From a bacterium (GTDB taxonomy: Bacteria; AUK180): DNA of 5,549 bases. Under the pieces are notes generated by a model. That model made no database searches and was not told where the DNA came from. It worked only from the letters and a program-made list of their open reading frames with translations. The position numbers and the translations under genes were made by a program. This document shows positions 1-5,549 of this stretch, one piece after another (the stretch's first letter is position 1; the number at the start of each line of letters is the position of its first letter). The stretch lies in contig JAGGYO010000252.1 in assembly GCA_021162505.1 (NCBI GenBank), positions 1-5,549 of the forward strand, written 5' to 3'.

Positions 1-2
1 TA

Positions 3-2273
3 AAAAAACATGAGATCGTAAATCCCACATCAAAAAGATTAAATTCATTATATTATATTTTAGCAAGACAATCTGATGAAGAGGGATTACAGGAAGGTGT
101 TACGGATGAATGGACAGATTATTTATTATCACCATTCAATATTAATAGAGGAACATATACTCAATTTTTAAATATGCCTAGTGTATCACCGGTTGATGCT
201 TTTGCTATTGCTATGAAACTAAAAGATTCCGGTTCTATATCATCAGTGAGATCATTAAGAAACACATCGGGACTTTCTTCCTGGGGATATAGAAATCTCA
301 GGAATTTTGTTGATTATTCCGATGCTGAGTATGATAATAAACTTCATTTTTTAGGACAGGTCTATTTTGATAATACACCTTACCTTCAAGATGATGAAGA
401 GATGATGGCAGCACTCGTTGCTCTATATGGAAATTCCGGTGCTGATTTTTTAAGAAATTATATGTATACAAAGCCTGCTTTAATGACAAAATTAAGAATA
501 AGAAGGGAATTACCTAAATTTGGAAAGGAGATAAAGATAGGCGGGCTTTTATCAAGACAATACGGTGATGATTTCCCAATAACCCGAACCTCAAAATACT
601 TTGTGGAATATAGATACAATGATACGAACAAACTCATTGTGGGGGATTATCGTTTGGCATTCGGTCAAGGTCTTATCATGGAGAATTCCGATTATTATTC
701 ACCGAGAAAGACAGGCCTGGGATTTTCGAAAAGGATTATAGGATTAATAGGCGATACTTCACGAACAGAAGAATTTAGAATGCACGGCGTTGCTACTCAA
801 TTAAATATTGGTCCTGTAAATTCAACACTATTTTATTCCCATGATAAAAAAGACGCTATTTTAAATGATGATGGAACGGTTCAATATTATATTATTAATA
901 AACCTGCTTTCACAAATGAAGGTCTTGGTATTCTTAATCAAATTGCACTAGACACATTTCCAAATTCATGGTTGACAAGTATTCCAATTCCTTCGGGAAG
1001 AGATGTTTTAGACGAAAAAACTTTTGGTGCAAATGTAAAAATTGAAATTACTCCTGGGAATTATTTTGCTTTTACGGGTTATCAATCAACTTATGATAAA
1101 TTTTTTCACCCACTAAGTTATGATGAATTTATTAAAGCTATAAACCCTGATAATCAGGAGAAATATGAGCCCAAAATTGATCCTGATGTAAATGAGGAAT
1201 ACTTTCTTCTTTATGATAATCTTGGAGAAAAAACAAGTAAAAGAACTATCTTAGGCGGTGAATTTGGACTTAATTACAAGAATGTAAATATTCAAGGTGA
1301 ATATGGAAAATTAATAAATGGCGGTCAAGCATTCATTATGTCTGCTTATACTCAATATAATTCACTAAATATTTTAGCGCTTTATAGGAATATTGATGTT
1401 GATTATGATAATCCTTATGCAAGACCATTTGCCGAAAATCCGAGATTCAATGATACATTTTTTGAGAAAGCAAGTTATATGCTTGCTAATCCTTTGAACG
1501 GTGATCTTTATACACAATCACCTTGGTCCCAACCTGAAGAAGGTATTTATTTGGAGACGAGATATCAGTTCTCCCGTGCTTTCACAATTTCCAGGGCATA
1601 TATTGATATTTGGCGTCGAAAAGGTGATAATAGACCTTCAATGAGATTTCAGGGCGATCTTGAATATAAACCGATATTTGCATTGAGGATAAATTTAAAA
1701 CAGAAGTTTTTATGGAATAAATTGGATAATTCGGATGCAAGAAGTATTTCAAGATCATCTGAAACAACTCTTCGGATAAGGGGAAGATTATCTGATTATG
1801 ATCAGGTTGGTTTTGAATATTTCTATTCATATACGAATTTACCGCCATATCCATATTTGTCAAATAATGCCGAACCAAATGTTGATAATTTAGTAGTTGG
1901 TTCGGAAAAGTTATATGGTTCCGCTTATACATTTAGTTATTCGCGACATTTTACCAAAACATTTGATATTAGAATGGATCTTACATTTTGGGATTCCCCA
2001 AGCTCATCATTATGGGATTGGGAAGATACAAGAATTGATTTTATGGGAGGTAAAGGGCATAAATATTGGTTTGTACTTACCGATTGGCTCTCACCCAATA
2101 TAAATTTGAAATTCAAATTCTGGTATAAGTATATTACTGATACCGAACATTATGTTCGAGCATGGTGGAATGATGCTTTACCGGCTGATTATAACGCCGA
2201 GTTATATCCTTATTTATCACAAGTTAGAAAAAGGCAAACTGCCTTGAAATTTTATATGACGATCTTATATTAA
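3..2273 (+). CDS. Helix-hairpin-helix domain outer-membrane beta-barrel protein (5' end outside window)
   Basis: The reading frame is open from base 3 to the TAA at 2271-2273, giving 756 visible residues with no ATG, GTG or TTG codon before the ATG at 174. That ATG lies inside a conserved domain, so the true start is left of the window. Visible residues about 45-105 (bases 135-317) fit a tandem helix-hairpin-helix region: FNIN, then LNMPSVSP, a helix, GSISS, SGLSS and RNFV, the pattern of ComEA-like HhH domains. From about residue 150 on, the protein is rich in aromatic residues and has alternating beta-strands separated by polar, acidic loops. It ends in FYMTILY with a terminal aromatic, as expected for a strand recognised by the BAM machinery. 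The segment GDYRLAFGQGL (about bases 642-675) resembles a conserved stretch I associate with HhH-barrel proteins of Bacteroidota and relatives. The role is unknown; the HhH part would face the periplasm. The family call is from recall, not a search. Confidence 0.72.
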   Translation, partial: KKHEIVNPTSKRLNSLYYILARQSDEEGLQEGVTDEWTDYLLSPFNINRGTYTQFLNMPSVSPVDAFAIAMKLKDSGSISSVRSLRNTSGLSSWGYRNLRNFVDYSDAEYDNKLHFLGQVYFDNTPYLQDDEEMMAALVALYGNSGADFLRNYMYTKPALMTKLRIRRELPKFGKEIKIGGLLSRQYGDDFPITRTSKYFVEYRYNDTNKLIVGDYRLAFGQGLIMENSDYYSPRKTGLGFSKRIIGLIGDTSRTEEFRMHGVATQLNIGPVNSTLFYSHDKKDAILNDDGTVQYYIINKPAFTNEGLGILNQIALDTFPNSWLTSIPIPSGRDVLDEKTFGANVKIEITPGNYFAFTGYQSTYDKFFHPLSYDEFIKAINPDNQEKYEPKIDPDVNEEYFLLYDNLGEKTSKRTILGGEFGLNYKNVNIQGEYGKLINGGQAFIMSAYTQYNSLNILALYRNIDVDYDNPYARPFAENPRFNDTFFEKASYMLANPLNGDLYTQSPWSQPEEGIYLETRYQFSRAFTISRAYIDIWRRKGDNRPSMRFQGDLEYKPIFALRINLKQKFLWNKLDNSDARSISRSSETTLRIRGRLSDYDQVGFEYFYSYTNLPPYPYLSNNAEPNVDNLVVGSEKLYGSAYTFSYSRHFTKTFDIRMDLTFWDSPSSSLWDWEDTRIDFMGGKGHKYWFVLTDWLSPNINLKFKFWYKYITDTEHYVRAWWNDALPADYNAELYPYLSQVRKRQTALKFYMTILY
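135..317 (+). other. Helix-hairpin-helix region (two hairpins) within the barrel protein
   Basis: The encoded segment follows the layout of a ComEA-type (HhH)2 unit: an N-I-N lead-in, a first hairpin at PSVSP, a helix ending in KDSG, a linker with SISS, a second hairpin at TSGLS, and a closing helix with NLRNFV. The first hairpin lacks the usual glycines of the hGhG loop (SVSP instead of a GIG-like turn), while the second keeps one glycine. This may mean that the fold is kept as a structural module rather than as a DNA-phosphate-binding one; that is inference. Confidence 0.65.
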
Positions 2274-2279
2274 GGGGGA
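2272..2279 (+). promoter_or_regulatory. Ribosome binding site of the FadL-like gene
   Basis: A G-rich run (AAGGGGGA) begins inside the TAA stop of the upstream barrel gene and lies 4 bases before the ATG at 2284. It supports this start. Its overlap with the upstream stop codon suggests that ribosomes finishing the first gene can start the second directly. Confidence 0.7.
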
Positions 2280-2283
2280 ATAG

Positions 2284-3561
2284 ATGAAAAAACTATTTAT
2301 AGTAATGGCTTTATTGACTTTTGTATTATTAAATTCTGCAAGTTTCATTGAACACTATGGTGCTTATGTAAATGAATTTTCAGGAAAGGGCATTGCTCTT
2401 TCTGGAAGTAATATTTTTGAACTTTCTTCAGAGGCAATATTTGCCAATCCTTCCTTTTTTGCTACAGGCAAAGGAATGAAATTGCAAATGTCGGGATCTT
2501 GGGATAGATTTTCAGAAGATAGAAGTTTTCCTGCCTATTCATTTTTTGATAATCTCATTGGCTATCAAGTATATGTGAGCAATCTTAATAATTTCTATAA
2601 CTTTAGTTTTTTTATTAGTAAAGCAATGAAATTAGGCAATATGAATTTAGGTATTGCATTATCTACTTTACCGATAATTGATTATAATTATTCATATTAT
2701 GAAGAGATCAGAGATACAGCTAACCCTGCGCCAAATAAATATGCGATGAATTTTTATGATACATCTTCATATTTGAGATCTTATAATATATCTGTTGGTG
2801 TTAATCCTTTGAATAACTTATTTTTCGGTGTAACTGCGGGTTTATTAGCAGGGAAATATGATTATAAAAAAGAAGTGAAATTAACAGAATACGGCGAAAG
2901 TTTAACTCCCAGTCCGGATCCAACATATAAAGAAGAATTGAAAATGGATATTTCCGGTATGGTGATGACATTTAATTTCGCTCTTTCTTTTAAGAGATTT
3001 ACTGCGAGTTTTTCTTATAAGAATATTGGAACCAAAGGAAAATCGTATAATTATACAAAGAAAGACTCGAGTAATGATATCACCATTACAGAGGGAAATT
3101 TTACATTAGAATATCCGTCCTCTATTATTATTGGGCTTAGGTATGTTCCTCGTTCGGGAATATTTTCAAATATTTATTTAAAGTATACTCAGGAAATGTG
3201 GAAAAATTTTGAAAATGACTTTGAACCAACGGATTTTTATAATACGAGCAATTTAAGTATTGGTATTGAACATATTTTTGATACCGGTGCAATATTCAGG
3301 TTTGGTGTTTTCTATAAGGAAAATTATGAGATCAAAAGTTTGGCGACAGCGGGAATTAGCATTGGAAGCGGAATGAAATTATTTAATAAGGTCAATATTG
3401 ATCTTGGCGTTTCTTATGCACCGTTGACATTTGAAACATCGGATATTTTCCCTGATGGTGAGTATTCAGCATTTCTTCCAGGGGCTACCGACAGGCCATC
3501 TCTCGATAAGGTGGAACAGGTAGATGTAAAGGCAATTATGTCCGTAGGGGTTGAATTTTAA
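2284..3561 (+). CDS. FadL/OmpP1-like outer-membrane beta-barrel protein
   Basis: A complete 425-residue exported protein. Residues 1-19 or 1-20 form a Sec signal peptide: MKK, a hydrophobic core (LFIVMALLTFVLL), then NSAS as the probable cleavage region. The mature N-terminus carries VNEFSGKGIALSG (residues 29-41) and then SSEAIFANPSFF (48-59). This matches the FadL hatch pattern, an NEFS-x-x-G segment followed by an N-P motif. The rest is a run of amphipathic beta-strands with long polar loops (for example TPSPDPTYKEE near residue 210) and ends in VGVEF, a terminal aromatic beta-signal. The length is typical of FadL/TodX proteins (about 400-450 residues). Members import long-chain fatty acids or other hydrophobic compounds through the outer membrane; the substrate here cannot be read from the sequence. 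It follows the HhH barrel by 10 bases, so the two are probably made together. An alternative is a PorV/UPF0164-like barrel, which shares a similar N-terminal N-P motif. Confidence 0.68.
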   Translation: MKKLFIVMALLTFVLLNSASFIEHYGAYVNEFSGKGIALSGSNIFELSSEAIFANPSFFATGKGMKLQMSGSWDRFSEDRSFPAYSFFDNLIGYQVYVSNLNNFYNFSFFISKAMKLGNMNLGIALSTLPIIDYNYSYYEEIRDTANPAPNKYAMNFYDTSSYLRSYNISVGVNPLNNLFFGVTAGLLAGKYDYKKEVKLTEYGESLTPSPDPTYKEELKMDISGMVMTFNFALSFKRFTASFSYKNIGTKGKSYNYTKKDSSNDITITEGNFTLEYPSSIIIGLRYVPRSGIFSNIYLKYTQEMWKNFENDFEPTDFYNTSNLSIGIEHIFDTGAIFRFGVFYKENYEIKSLATAGISIGSGMKLFNKVNIDLGVSYAPLTFETSDIFPDGEYSAFLPGATDRPSLDKVEQVDVKAIMSVGVEF

Positions 3562-3563
3562 TA

Positions 3564-3848
3564 ATGAGCTCGGAAACATTAAAAGAGACCTTAAAACAAC
3601 GACTTAATGAACTCGTTCTGGAAGACGAGGTCTTTGTATCGAGGATAAATAAATTTTCATCAATTCCCGGAGAGATATTGAAAAGAATTGAAAAAAGTAT
3701 CACCGACTTGGTTGATAAATTCCTTGAAGGAAAAGACCTTGACAAGATCGATGGTGATGACGCTTACATTATTTTATCGCAAGATATTCGCAATTTGAAA
3801 AATCAAACAGTGAATGAGATCAGAAACAGTAATAAAAAAGAAAATTGA
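3564..3848 (+). CDS. Unrecognised 94-residue helical cytosolic protein
   Basis: I do not recognise this family. The protein is highly charged, has no signal peptide or membrane segment and no cysteine, and reads as mostly helical: residues 1-30 (KETLKQRLNELVLEDEVF), 36-55 (PGEILKRIEKSITDLVDKF), and 64-90 (DDAYIILSQDIRNLKNQ). A loop with KDLDKIDGDD separates the last two helices. It could be a small adaptor or regulator, but nothing in it indicates a catalytic role. The ATG lies two bases after the stop of the FadL-like gene and has no well-spaced Shine-Dalgarno; a GGGG run ends 13 bases upstream, which is too far. It is therefore probably translated by coupling to the preceding gene. Its last 35 bases overlap the amidohydrolase start. 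It is likely real because it fills the only space between two well-supported genes and fits the operon spacing. Confidence 0.7.
   Translation: MSSETLKETLKQRLNELVLEDEVFVSRINKFSSIPGEILKRIEKSITDLVDKFLEGKDLDKIDGDDAYIILSQDIRNLKNQTVNEIRNSNKKEN
3814..3848 (+). other. 35-base gene overlap with A6 run
   Basis: The 3' end of the small helical gene and the 5' end of the amidohydrolase share these bases in different frames. A TGA at 3811-3813 closes the amidohydrolase frame just upstream, so the ATG at 3814 is the earliest possible start, and no later in-frame ATG or GTG precedes the first conserved strand. No Shine-Dalgarno precedes 3814. A run of six A residues lies at 3834-3839 inside the overlap. 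Termination-reinitiation or coupling is the simplest way to start the second gene. Confidence 0.6.
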
Positions 3849-5259
3849 CGGTGAATTCAAGAATGCCTATATTTTCGGTGAAATAGGAACTTATAAATTA
3901 AAGTTTGAAAACGGAGTTTTGTTAGAGAAAAACGCTTATCCCAAGGGTAAAAGCAATGTAGAACACTATTTCTATCCACCATTTATTGACACGCACAATC
4001 ATTTCATGGCTTATTCAATTTTGCAAATGAGCGTGATGCTTCATAAAGCAAGATCAATTGAGGAAATAAAAGATACAATTATCGATTTCATAAAGAAAAA
4101 GCACCCAAAATTTGTTTTAGCCGAGGGTTGGGATGAAAATTTTTTGAAAGAAGGGAGGTTGATAGATAAATCTGATCTGAACAGCATATCAAATACAATT
4201 CCCATTTTTGCCAGAAGAATTGATGGACATATTACTATAATTAATGATGCTGGAATTGAATATCTTAATAAAATGGGTCTGTACATTGACAATAATATTT
4301 TATTGGAGGAGAACTCTCTTAATCTTAGCAATTACCTTTATTTTTCCAAAGAAGATATAAATGAAGGGTTCAACAGAGCTGTAAATATTGCATATTCTTT
4401 AGGTGTTATTGGCTGTGCGGATTTTGTAACAGGGCATTATTATAATTATTATAGGCAATTGGAATATAGCGGCAATTTTAAAAATTATTATTATAATATG
4501 CTTCCCTTTGAATTAAATGACCCAATGGAAAATAAAAACCTGAAATATATGGGTATAAAGCTCTTTATTGATGGATCCATTGGTGCAAATACCGCCATGA
4601 CATCATTCCCTTACCTCAATGGTGTGGGGAACGGGATGCTTTTATATGAAGATCTGGTATTAAAAAAGACCATTGAAGAACATTTGAATGAAAAAGAACA
4701 GATCGCCATACATGCCATTGGTGATATTGCTGTTTCCCAATTATTACATCTTATTGACACTATTAAATCCCCAAATAAGAAAAATATTCGTTTGGAACAT
4801 TTGGAATTCATTAAAGACAAAGATCTGGAACTCATACAGAAAAATGATCTCATGGTATCAATGCAGCCGAATTTTATTCAAATGTGGGGAATGAAAAACG
4901 GTATGTATGAAAAAAAATTTGGGAATATATACATAAAGAATAATCGATTGAATACGATTTCACAATTCTCGTCGCTATTCGCTTTCGGATCGGATAATAT
5001 GCCTTTCTCCCCATCTTATGGGATATACTCAGCAAGAAACCACCCTGACATCAATGAGAGACCTTCATTTGAAGATGCTATTAAATATTATTCATTCAAT
5101 GCTTATAAAATGCTTAATGAAAAAATAGAATTTTTAAAAACAGGTGAAATGGCAGATTGTTTGATTTATAATGACAAACCTAATATTCAAAATGGAGAAA
5201 ATTTTTTGAATCCAGATATCACCGTTCACAAAGGAGAACTCGTTCATGGAAAGAATTGA
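3814..5259 (+). CDS. YtcJ-like metal-dependent amidohydrolase (Amidohydro_3 family)
   Basis: A complete 481-residue enzyme of the amidohydrolase superfamily, probably cytosolic because there is no signal peptide. The signature elements occur in order: a short N-terminal beta region; FIDTHNHF with the metal ligands H61 and H63; DGH at 137-139, typical of the YtcJ group; GIKLFIDGSIG with K249, the likely carboxylated bridging lysine; IHAIGD with H300; RLEH with H329; SMQPNF at 349-354; and FGSDNMP with catalytic D394. The C-terminal beta part has TGEMADCLIYND (443-454), like the usual G-x-x-ADLVVLD strand, and ends in VHKGELVHGKN. All expected metal and catalytic positions are present, so it should be active. 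Characterised relatives hydrolyse amide or imide bonds, but YtcJ-like substrates are mostly unknown and I cannot name one here. It is somewhat shorter than the roughly 520-560 residues common in the group. A cluster of eight tyrosines lies at residues 209-227. The gene overlaps its neighbours at both ends (35 and 14 bases). Confidence 0.88.
   Translation: MRSETVIKKKIDGEFKNAYIFGEIGTYKLKFENGVLLEKNAYPKGKSNVEHYFYPPFIDTHNHFMAYSILQMSVMLHKARSIEEIKDTIIDFIKKKHPKFVLAEGWDENFLKEGRLIDKSDLNSISNTIPIFARRIDGHITIINDAGIEYLNKMGLYIDNNILLEENSLNLSNYLYFSKEDINEGFNRAVNIAYSLGVIGCADFVTGHYYNYYRQLEYSGNFKNYYYNMLPFELNDPMENKNLKYMGIKLFIDGSIGANTAMTSFPYLNGVGNGMLLYEDLVLKKTIEEHLNEKEQIAIHAIGDIAVSQLLHLIDTIKSPNKKNIRLEHLEFIKDKDLELIQKNDLMVSMQPNFIQMWGMKNGMYEKKFGNIYIKNNRLNTISQFSSLFAFGSDNMPFSPSYGIYSARNHPDINERPSFEDAIKYYSFNAYKMLNEKIEFLKTGEMADCLIYNDKPNIQNGENFLNPDITVHKGELVHGKN
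5230..5236 (+). promoter_or_regulatory. Ribosome binding site of the rseC-like gene
   Basis: AAAGGAG is the clearest Shine-Dalgarno in the window. It lies inside the last codons of the amidohydrolase gene, nine bases before the ATG at 5246, and supports that start even though the two genes overlap by 14 bases. Confidence 0.75.
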
Positions 5260-5549
5260 TTATGGAGTAGTTTCATTTATTGGAAATAAATTTATAAAGA
5301 CAAACATATACGAAGATTCAAATGAATGTATCAGTTGTCCCTTGAATGGTAAATGCAAATCTAATATTGAAATAACATTCAAGGTGAAAACCCCGAAAAA
5401 TTATGAGGTCGGTGAACGAATAAAAATTAAGGTTTATACTTCTAAAAGATTGTGGTACCAATTTCTATTAATGGGTTTGCCTATATTGCTATTGATCATG
5501 GGAGTTATATTGGGTGGAATAATATTTCACACAGAGAATGGAAGTGCAA
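5246..5549 (+). CDS. rseC: RseC/MucC-family membrane protein (3' end outside window)
   Basis: The first 101 residues of a gene that runs off the right edge without a stop. The N-terminal cytosolic part has a beta-rich start (GVVSFIGNKFIKTNI) and the cysteine cluster C28-x2-C31-x5-C37, the same spacing as I recall for E. coli RseC. This is followed by a small beta domain with VGERIKIKV (55-63), matching the family's VGD-x-V element. A strongly hydrophobic helix follows at about 73-94 (FLLMGLPILLLIMGVILGGIIF), beginning with the family's L-P turn; a second membrane helix should lie beyond the edge. In Enterobacteria RseC modulates the sigma-E response and belongs to the Rsx/Rnf-linked SoxR-reducing system. 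In many anaerobes it is encoded directly before the rnf electron-transport genes. The cysteines probably bind a metal or Fe-S centre, or act as redox thiols (inference). Confidence 0.85.
   Translation, partial: MERIDYGVVSFIGNKFIKTNIYEDSNECISCPLNGKCKSNIEITFKVKTPKNYEVGERIKIKVYTSKRLWYQFLLMGLPILLLIMGVILGGIIFHTENGSA

Noticed and set aside
1582..1932. Antisense open frame of 116 codons inside the barrel gene
   Set aside because: It lies wholly within a well-supported gene on the other strand and shows no recognisable domain; the A+T-rich aromatic codons of the barrel read as open on the reverse strand.
1897..2103. Alternative + strand frames inside the barrel gene and the amidohydrolase (4688-4894)
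   Set aside because: They are out of frame with strongly supported proteins and have no ribosome binding site or recognisable domain.
3..3561. Type IX secretion or gliding system suggested by paired barrels
   Set aside because: No PorV-specific or C-terminal secretion-signal features were seen, and the second barrel's N-terminus fits FadL better.
3536..3745. Antisense open frame of 69 codons over the small helical gene
   Set aside because: The sense frame fits the operon spacing and has a coherent charged helical pattern; the antisense frame is serine-rich with no domain and points against all neighbours.
3834..3840. A-AAA-AAG heptamer resembling a dnaX-type -1 frameshift site
   Set aside because: It is phased with the amidohydrolase frame, not with the upstream gene; a -1 shift from there would only reach the TGA at 3846, so it would not make a useful product.
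4041..4331. Antisense open frames inside the amidohydrolase gene (also at 4611-4853)
   Set aside because: Both are opposite conserved amidohydrolase coding sequence and have no recognisable content.
1..5549. CRISPR array, insertion sequence, tRNA/rRNA, riboswitch or intrinsic terminator
   Set aside because: The window is almost entirely coding; no regularly spaced repeats, terminal inverted repeats, cloverleaf or GC stem followed by a T run was found by eye.

Overview
The window is A+T-rich and fully packed with coding sequence: five genes, all on the + strand, with no gap longer than about 10 bases between them. Both ends cut through a gene. Two consecutive outer-membrane beta-barrel genes show that the host is a diderm (Gram-negative-type) bacterium. 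The barrel with an N-terminal helix-hairpin-helix region is a type I associate with Bacteroidota and related FCB phyla. An anaerobic FCB lineage such as Cloacimonadota is a guess from gene content and base composition, not something the sequence proves.

Layout: (1) 3-2273, the 3' part of a large protein with an N-terminal helix-hairpin-helix (HhH) region followed by an outer-membrane beta-barrel; its start lies left of the window. (2) 2284-3561, an exported 425-residue barrel whose mature N-terminus resembles the FadL/OmpP1 hydrophobic-compound transporters. (3) 3564-3848, a 94-residue charged, helical, cytosolic protein that I do not recognise. (4) 3814-5259, a complete YtcJ-like metal-dependent amidohydrolase, overlapping gene 3 by 35 bases. 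(5) 5246 to the right edge, the N-terminal 101 residues of an RseC/MucC-family membrane protein, overlapping gene 4 by 14 bases.

The tight spacing and overlaps suggest one transcription unit with translational coupling. No promoter or terminator is visible inside it. The gene set does not form one obvious pathway. The two barrels are an envelope pair, and the amidohydrolase and the small protein look cytosolic. RseC proteins act next to membrane redox systems: in many anaerobes rseC stands directly before the rnf electron-transport genes, so rnf genes may begin just beyond the right edge. I see no mobile element, RNA gene, CRISPR array or defence system. The points most worth a second look are the HhH-barrel architecture with its degenerate first hairpin, the unrecognised 94-residue gene, and the A-rich overlap joining it to the amidohydrolase.
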